Below, piece by piece: positions 57,201-64,000 of a stretch of DNA of 64,000 nucleotides. Positions within the stretch are counted from its first letter, which is position 1, and the number at the start of each line of letters is the position of its first letter. The notes under the pieces are model-generated. The model saw nothing but the letters and a program-made list of their open reading frames with translations. It was not told the origin of the DNA and did no database searches. This stretch comes from Coptis chinensis (lineage: Eukaryota; Streptophyta; Magnoliopsida; Ranunculales; Ranunculaceae), in NCBI GenBank assembly GCA_015680905.1, contig CM027377.1, positions 22,158,501-22,222,500 on the forward strand. The letters are read 5' to 3'. Both the position numbers and the translations under genes were made by a program.

Positions 57201-60199
57201 TTTTTTGTGTGTAGTATTGTACGTTATTGAATTTCAAAAACGAGGACTGCCACATGCTCACATTTTATTGTTTTTACATCCGGAAGATAAAGCTAAAAGT
57301 GCTTCGGATATAGACAAAATGATATCAGTTGAATTGCCAGACAAAGCCAGTGAACCTCTACTATATGATATTATAGTCCAAACAATGATTCATGGTCCGT
57401 GTGGTGAGAAGAAAAAGGGTTCTCCATGTATGGACACTAAGAAGAACAAATGTACAATGAAATTTCCAAAGGATTTTTGCAGTGAAATGACATTTGATGA
57501 GAAAGGTTTTGCAGTTTATCGAAGGCGAGATAATAAAAGAACTGCAATGGTGGGCCGTCAAAATCCGGTTGAAATTGACAATCGATGGGTTGTACCTTAC
57601 AACCCTGAACTTACCAAAGAATTTCAGTGTCACATCAATGTTGAACATTGTAACCGTTCACAGATGATTAAATACTTATTCAAGTACATTTCAAAAGGGC
57701 AAGATCGAGCTACAGGTATTGTTGAAGAAAATAATGTCTATGACAAAGATAACCAGAAGTGGGTCGTACATCAAGTTGATGAGATTAAGCACTATCTAGA
57801 CTTCAAATATGTATCTGCATCAAGAAGCAAGTTGGAGGATTTATGAATTTTACATCTAGTACAGAGATCCTTCTGTTGAAAGAATGAGTTCCATCTTGAA
57901 AATCAGCAGAATATTGTTTTTCGTGCAAATGGGGATCTAGTTGAAATTGTTGCAAGTGAAAAAAGAAAAAAAAACTATGGTCACTGAGTGGATGCATTTT
58001 AATGAAAAAGACCCGAGTGGAAGACATCTTACATATGTTGACTTCCCTTTACAATTTGTGTGGGACAGAAATGCAAAGGTCTCAATACATTACAATTTCC
58101 AAACAAAGAATTATATTTTAAATTACATATAAAATTTATATTTATTCATAACATACATGTTTATTAATTTTTTCAGGAATGGAAAAGAAGAAGCCAAGGA
58201 TTGAAGATTGGAAGAATATTCTATGCTCAGCCAACACAAGGCGAAAGATACTATATGCGTATGCTTCTAAACATTGTAAATGGACCTAGAAATTTTGAAG
58301 AAATCAGAACTGTTAATGGTACTCTCTATGATGATTACAAAGTCGACTTGTCGCGGCGCTTTGGTCTTTTACAAGATGACAATGAATGGCATCTTGCCAT
58401 TAAAAAGAAGCTGAATGGTTTTCCAAATCGTCATTACGCCGATTATTTGTAACACTCTTAGTGTTTTGTGAGTTATCCAATGCTATTGATATGTGGAACT
58501 ACCATTGGGAGTTACTATCTGATGATATCTTAAGGGCTAATCCAAATTTATCTGAATCGGAACTGGAAAGGAAAACACTTCTTGAAGTTGAAATTCTAAT
58601 GAACGAGAATGGGTGGAGTCTAAAATATTATAAGTTTGATATCCCAGAAGCAGATGAAGCTGAGAACAGAATGATACAAGAGGAAATAAATTATAATTGC
58701 AATTTACTTTCCTCACAGTACTTACAGCTTCATGGTGGATTGAATGTCGAACAAAAAGCTGTTTTTTATGCTGTCATTAGCGCTGTTGAAAGTAATGTTG
58801 GAAGTCTCTTCTTTGTATATGGAAGTGGAGGGACAAGAAAAACTTATCTATGGATTACAATAATTGCAAAGCTGCGCTCTGAAAGAAAAATAGTTCTACC
58901 TGTAGCATCATCAGGCATAACATCTCTTTTATTACCAGGTGGTCGAACTGCCCACTCGAGGTTCAAAATTCCCATTCGATCAGATGAATCTGCAACTTGC
59001 AATGTCACACTAAAGATGCACTTGGCAAAACTCATTCAGAAAACAGATTTGGTCATATGGGACAAAGCACCAATGAGTAAGAAAAATGACTTTAAGTCTG
59101 TTGACAAGACATTTAGAGACATAATGTCTGTGATTGATAAAAGCTTGAAAGATAAACCATTTGGCGGGAAAACAGTTGTTTTGGGAGGTGACTTCTGGCA
59201 GACGCTTCCAGTTATAGAAAAAGGCTCAAGAGAAGTTATTGTGTCAGCTTCGATAAACATATCCTACTTATGGCGTCACTTCAAGGTTTTTCATCTTTCC
59301 ATAAACATGCGTTTGAGTAGAATAGATTCTACATCACCAAGTACCCAATCCGATGTAGAATTTAACAATTGGATATTAGCTATTGGTGAAGGAAAACTGC
59401 CCAGTCAATCATTATGCGAAGGGGAAGAACCGTCATGGATTGAAATACCTGAAGATCTAATTATTCGTTCCGAAGGAGATAGGATAGAAGAGATTGTAAA
59501 TACTGTTTATACAGAACTTTCAAGGAACTACAAAGATGTAGAATACTTGAGAAGTCGATGCATTCTGACACCTACGAATGCTTCTGCAGATGAGTTAAAC
59601 AAATACGTTCTCTCATTAATCCAGGTGAAATACATGAATACTTGAGTGCATACACATTAAGTGCGACATCTGATAAAATCGCAGATCAAGACATTTTGTA
59701 TCCTACAGAGTTTCTTAACACTCTTCAAATATCAGGGATTGCAAATCATCAAATTCAACTAAAAGAGGGAGCTCCTATCATGCTTATTAGAAACATAAAC
59801 CAGAGTAAGGGACTTTGCAATGGTACTCGGATGAAAGTGACAAAAATAATAGATTATGTCCTAAAAGCATAAATCATTACTGGAGTACGAAGTGGAGATG
59901 AACACACCATTCCTCGGATTGTGATGAAGTCAGAAAATAAAAATTGGCCTTTTGTCTTACGCCAAATGCAATAAAGCTTTGTTATTGTATGACAATAAAC
60001 AAAAGCCAAGGCCAAACTCTAAGCAGCGTTGGAGTATATCTCAAAATTTCAATATTCTCGCATGGGCAGTTATATGTTGCAATGTCACGTGTAACTTCAC
60101 GCTCTGGCTTGAAGATTTTATTAAACAACAGAGAAGACAAATTGCATTAGCATACCAAATATATTGTCTTCCAAGAAGTCTTCAACAATCTTCCTTGAC
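54225..60199 (+). pseudogene. Helitron RepHel (HUH replication initiator plus PIF1-like helicase)
   Basis: Multi-exon rolling-circle transposase of a plant Helitron. The first coding stretch is at 54,225-54,344, with further N-terminal exons to 54,960. A cysteine-rich part (CMYCGAILWEEERNN, about 55,070) precedes the Helitron-like N domain (55,275-56,126). The Rep part has RGLPHAHILLFL with the HUH histidines (57,246) and KYLFKYISKG with the two catalytic tyrosines (57,670). A 650 bp gap-like intron lies at 56,520-57,210. The helicase (58,461-60,199) has VYGSGGTRKTYLW, where Walker A GTGKT reads GTRKT, IWDKAPM in place of the usual DEAP, GGDFWQTLPV, and ends with [13 protein letters not shown] and YIVFQEVFNNLP. 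Motif changes and several stops indicate an inactive copy. Confidence 0.9.
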
Positions 60200-60733
60200 A
60201 TTCTCTACTCCTCACTATCATTGTAAGTTTTTTCTTATTTACCTTTCTCTATTATATTGTTGATTGATTAATGAATCGCTACTTTTTCTTTTGTCTTCAT
60301 CTACTTTTGGCGTTATTTCCGTAATACTGCTTCTTATTTGTTGCATACTATTTTTTGGAAACTCCTTTCACCAGTTGTACCTGTTCACATTTTCTCCGTT
60401 GATTCCTCTCCTCTCAACTTCTCGACAATAGCTATGGTTTCTGACACTCCAGATTTTCAATTGATGTGGATAGGTAGGTTTCCCTGATTCCCTTAATCAA
60501 ACCACCAATAGTCTATAGTTATAATAGTGTCCTTTTTATTATTCCTGTCTCATTTTCAATATTCTGCTTCATTTAAATTTTTGTATCGAGTCATTTCGAA
60601 TGCTCCTATGACACATTTCTTTAACATACTTTTACAACTCTGTTGGTGAACTAATATTATTTCATCTTTATCGAACAGTATTCTTTCTTCTAATATATAT
60701 ATTCACTTCCAAGTAAAAATTAGGCCACCTCAT
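60200..60733. other. Helitron 3' side or ERF 5' flank, nothing recognised
   Basis: T-rich DNA after the RepHel stop. A short plus-strand MVSDTPDFQLMW at 60,435 is coding-like but unassigned. No CTRR-plus-hairpin end could be supported here. Confidence 0.35.
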
Positions 60734-61009
60734 TTGATGCAATCAGGTGTTTGTTTTGACTTTATTTCCTATCTCTCTACAGTAAAACAAGAAGGTGGAA
60801 GCTTTACATCAACTACAATAACTACCACAGCTGAAACTCAAGTAGCAACTCCAAAAGAAGAAACCACTACTTACAATGCAGGAGACGGAGAAGGAATTGC
60901 TGCTGTTGTTAGTTGCGGTGGTGGAGAAAGTAGGAGAAGATATAGCGGAGTAAGACAAAGGCCCTGGGGAAAATGGGTAGTAGAAATAACAACAGCTACA
61001 GAGTTCTGA
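60734..61009 (+). pseudogene. AP2/ERF transcription factor fragment, truncated in the DNA-binding domain
   Basis: A Thr-rich acidic leader (SFTSTTITTTAETQVATPKE) is followed by GGGESRRRYSGVRQRPWGKW, the start of an AP2/ERF DNA-binding domain; family members normally read YRGVRQRPWGKWAAEI. Here the Arg of YRG is Ser, WAAEI is WVVEI, and the domain stops after its first two strands (ITTATEF, stop at 61,007). The rest of the 58-residue domain and C-terminus are missing. The homologous part starts about 60,781 after AG, so it may be an exon start. The wording resembles ABR1/ERF110-type genes; the subgroup is uncertain. Confidence 0.8.
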
Positions 61010-61452
61010 TATAACTAGAGACTATATTCTGTATTCCCAGTTCCAGCAACCGATTTAAAATATCATATGAGATGAGATGAGAAAGCGTCATGATTATACC
61101 TCTTTTCATATGAGTACTGAACCATATATACATTTAACCGTAGGAACATCATATGGCGGAGAATGTTGCCGTGGTAGATGGTGGTGCTTTCTGAGTAGCG
61201 CTTTCTGTGTTGCTATATGTTCTTCTGTTTTGGTTTTGTTGCCTTCGTAGCTATCTGTTTCTTGGTTTGATATGTATTTTCTGTTTGGGGTTCTCTTAAA
61301 TGGGAGTGGGGTGTTCTGGAGTCTGGTCTTTAGACTATTAGCTTCTAGCTAATTGATGTAACTGTTTGCATCATATCAATAGATTAGAAAAAATTGGATA
61401 TTATCAATTTATTAAGTTTTATTGGTCGAAAAGATATATAACATTTCTGTTT
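61010..61452. other. No gene recognised, 3' UTR-like
   Basis: T-rich sequence with TTTTGGTTTTGTTGCC-type wording and TGATGTAACTGTTTGC near 61,354, resembling a plant 3' UTR. It may be the 3' end of the ERF gene joined by deletion. TTAGCTTCTAGCTAA near 61,339 can form a 6 bp hairpin, but no CTRR follows. Confidence 0.35.
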
Positions 61453-62270
61453 TTATTTTCTCCTGATTATGTTGGCAATGGCTAAACTCCATATCCTACT
61501 TACAGCCACTACCCAAAAGTCCAAAACATACAAGAAGCTTACCGCATTCAACTTACCACATTCAGGAACACCCCTACCTCTTCCGAGGCCTTGATTGGCT
61601 CCTGCACCAGCCCATCCCCGTGCTGATGGTGAAGCGACCTTTGGTGCGTGTACTATCCTATTAGACTCAGGAGTTTGATCTCTCCATAACACTATATGCT
61701 CCTTGCCTTTGACTGGGACATTGTTCCTACTGGCAACAGGGGAACCAGATAAGGCCCGCATTTGCTCAGAATCAGAAATCCTTTTCCATGATGATCCCAT
61801 ATCTTTCGCATGTACGCCAAAGACGAGTTAATTCACCTACAAGAATTAGAAGTTCGATTCCATGATGATTGGATATCATCAATCTCTCTACCTCTGCCCC
61901 ACTTTCCTATTTCAAATGAGGAGCTATATGATGTTGTAGGTCTCATATTGTTTGTTGCTCCATTTCCTCTGCCATATACACTTGCCGCAGGAGAACCATG
62001 TAGAGATTGAATCCTCCTACGCAAGTCGGGAGTTCTGTTCCATTGTGATTCCCAAGTCTTTCCTCTACCTCTCCCCCACTTACCAAATTTCGATACATTA
62101 TTCGCTGCTCCAATTCCTCTATGAGACCTGTTGTGAGTAGAGTGAATTGCTTCTATATTTCCTCTTCCCCTGCCTCTCCAAGCATGACCTGCTTCCTTCA
62201 CGAACATTGCATCTGGTGATGCAACGTTTCCACCATTAATCACTTTCCTGTATCTTTCTTGATTTTGCAA
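61453..62270 (-). pseudogene. RG-rich protein fragment, family unknown
   Basis: Two minus-strand frames meet near 61,810. The first (62,270-61,833) reads MQNQERYRKVINGGNVASPD, GHAWRGRGRGNIEAI, FGKWGRGRGKTWESQWNRTP and FEIGKWGRGREIDDIQSSWN. The second (61,800-61,453) reads MGSSWKRISDSEQMRALSGS, then GLGRGRGVPECGKL. The repeated module 'GKWGRGR...SWNRT...R..SLHGSPAAS' occurs about three times. Such RGRG-W repeats are typical of C-terminal tails of RNA-binding or RNA-silencing proteins, but I cannot assign a family. The two frames are probably one broken tail. Confidence 0.5.
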
Positions 62271-62277
62271 ACTGCTG

Positions 62278-62565
62278 ATAATAGCTGAAGAAGTCCCGAA
62301 AAGCCTATACTACCTTGGTGTCAGGCTGACGGTGGAATGGTTAAAAAACTCAAATATTCAGAGGAAACTCACTGAAGACAATCATGTTGTAGAGAAACTG
62401 AGAGGTAACACTCGCTACCATTTATGTGTTTTCTCTGACAACATTCTTGCTACTTCAGTAGTTGTCAACTCAACTGCGTTAAATTCCAATCATCCGGATA
62501 GGATTGTGTTCCACCTGGTGGCAGATGAAGTCAACTATGCTCCAATGATTGACAATCCCACATGA
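62278..62565 (+). pseudogene. Galacturonosyltransferase (GAUT) exon fragment
   Basis: GAUTs are Golgi glycosyltransferases (GT8) that build pectic homogalacturonan. The frame reads EEVPKSLYYLGVRLTVEWLK, NSNIQRKLTEDNH, then YHLCVFSDNILATSVVVNST and HPDRIVFHLVADEVNYAPM, matching the region just upstream of and into the GT8 catalytic domain of GAUT3/GAUT4-type proteins. It stops at 62,563-62,565, soon after NYA, where the family continues with the nucleotide-sugar site. The single exon has lost the N-terminal membrane anchor and the DxD region. Confidence 0.85.
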
Positions 62566-64000
62566 CTTGATGCATAAGCAGGGCATATACCTTCACATAA
62601 GCACTTCCAAAGTTTATGGAAAAGTGATTAAGTTATCCATTTTGCTTTTTTATGGTAGTCCCTTTTTAATGTCCACCTTTTTTTTTTTTTTTTTTTTTTC
62701 AGTTCTCACTTTTGATTTTCATTAAAATTATTCTAATATATTGTATGACTTTTCAGTCTTTAATCACCACAGAACCAATCTCATTTACAAAATCTTCTCT
62801 ATTCACATACTCTACTCTAAAGAAAATTTCATTTTTTTGGGATTTAATAATATGTAATTTATTTTAATCAATTTCTTTAAGTTGGTTCACTTTAAATTCA
62901 TTCTTAAAGATATATGTCTGCATAAATATTAAGCATCAATATGACTTTCACAGGTACAAATACTATAGAAATATAAAGTTTATCTCAACTCACATACCTT
63001 TCTATGAATACATACCTTTGTGTAGGCTATTTCCTGCTTTTTCACATCAGTGTTAAGAAACAACCTTATCTTGCTTCATTGGTGGTTCAAATTCTCATGT
63101 TGAGTAGTTATTACCCTACATAACATAGATAGTTACAAATATGATAAAAATGACACATCAAACAATGGAATTTAGAAACACTTTTCGTCACCAAATGAAA
63201 AAGTTCTAGATGGAGAGTTCAAGATTGCAGATTAGGAAGCATTGCAGGATCAGAAAAATAAAAATGGATTCTTCATAGAATTTTGATTTGACTTGCCAAA
63301 AACATAACAAGAACAGGACCGACTTTAAGCTTAAAAGAAGACCACTGTGCTTACGGACAAAAATCTTGACAAAAGAAGACCAAGAAGTACCAAAAGAAAC
63401 AGTCAGAATACCCAGAATCCACTAAAGATTTGTTCCAAATCGTGTGTTAACACACAACAAATCAGGGTACCTATCCCCTAGCTTTTGAACCCGTTATCCC
63501 TCACAGGCTAATGTAAGAGAAGTCGTTCAGTAGTAACAAGAATTGAGAATAACATTATCAGAAACTGAGATATATAAGGAAGCTATCATGGAGCACCACA
63601 TTGTGTGTGTTTTGGTATTGAGGAGGTTGAACTGTAATAAACTTATGGCATAAAAACTGAGAGATGCTTTGCACAGTTATTTTTTCTCTTATTTTTTTTA
63701 TCCATAAAAAGTATCGAATTGATATATGTCTAAAAACAGTGCATCAACACCTAAGGAATTAGTAACTAGGACTAGACCCAGACACATACACTCTTATACG
63801 GAAGAACGACCCCCCACCCACAAACCAGAAAGCAGCAAAGGACAGCCCAAGAAAATATAAGGGAACAACAAGCAAAAAGATAGATAGCTTCCAACATTTT
63901 CCTATTTTTTAGGAATTATAAGAGTCAGACTTAGATTAGATACGTACTAATAATAATTAAAAAAAAAAACACTGTTACATTGGAGCTGCAGCAGCACCGA
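62566..64000. other. AT-rich intergenic, nothing recognised
   Basis: A 22 bp T run at 62,678-62,699 could be a reversed poly(A) tail, but no LINE or SINE body follows it. The 14 bp palindrome GTGTGTTAACACAC lies at 63,442-63,455. No coding frame with family resemblance and no RNA gene was seen to the end of the window. Confidence 0.5.

Larger units (their letters stand above)
54174..60199 (+). mobile_element. Helitron (rolling-circle DNA transposon), ends not located
   Basis: Only the coding part can be bounded. The expected ends, 5'-TC and 3'-CTRR with a short hairpin just upstream, were sought on both sides and not found convincingly. The element may therefore extend far beyond these limits and include the host-gene fragments at 48.7-53.9 kb and 60.7-62.6 kb. 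No target duplication is expected, since Helitrons insert between A and T without one. Confidence 0.8.

Noticed and set aside
63442-63455. GTGTGTTAACACAC palindrome as the Helitron 3' hairpin
   Set aside because: The nearest CTAG lies more than 20 bases downstream rather than about 10-12, and there is no GC-rich stem; not supported.

Overview
The window is eudicot plant nuclear DNA. Plastid-lipid, pectin-synthesis and S1-family gene fragments, plant-type Copia, Tat and Athila retroelements, a plant PIF/Harbinger element and a plant RepHel Helitron all point that way. I cannot name the species. I see no clearly intact host gene. The window is a transposon-rich gene graveyard in which the relationships between elements carry most of the information.

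Layout. (1) 1-5,757 is copy 1 of a duplicated segment: a LINE tail, a MULE carrying a plastid NAD-malate dehydrogenase pseudogene (a Pack-MULE), an unnamed non-coding stretch, and a truncated hAT-like element. (2) 5,760-19,555 holds two broken Ty3/Gypsy elements: an Athila-like piece on the minus strand, then a long Tat-like element on the plus strand with an 83-92 bp tandem array and antisense coding-like sequence behind its integrase. (3) 19,556-33,164 is copy 2 of the duplication. It has the same parts in the same order, but a 7,555 bp PIF/Harbinger element sits in a TAA that is still empty in copy 1. That element carries the usual two genes (a Myb/SANT-like protein and a DDE transposase) plus a third, intron-bearing gene with a plant mobile domain (PMD). 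(4) 33,165-41,066 holds an unknown exon-like stretch, a minus-strand L1-type LINE, a broken S-protein homologue and an LTR-like remnant. (5) 41,067-46,554 is a Tnt1/Tork-like Copia element with both LTRs. (6) 46,555-54,170 holds a minisatellite, a SINE with a perfect target duplication, and fragments of four host genes: a DEAH/DExH RNA helicase, a CIP7-like protein, SPT6 and TGD1. (7) 54,174-60,199 is a Helitron RepHel gene. (8) 60,200-64,000 holds three more host-gene fragments (ERF, an RG-rich protein, GAUT) and then AT-rich DNA.

How the parts relate. The two duplication copies give a relative order: the LINE tail, MULE capture and hAT insertion predate the duplication, and the Harbinger is unique to copy 2. 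The host-gene fragments at 48-54 kb and 60-62.6 kb keep introns and sit on both sides of a Helitron, which suggests capture by rolling-circle transposition, although I could not find the Helitron ends. The best candidate for an unusual system is the Harbinger with a PMD gene, a 60 bp tandem array upstream of that gene, and an internal copy of its subterminal motif that hints at a composite origin.

Caution. Differences between the duplication copies cluster at CAG/CTG trinucleotides and short homopolymers. That looks more like consensus error than evolution, so apparent frameshifts in this window, and the reality of the duplication itself, should be treated with reserve.
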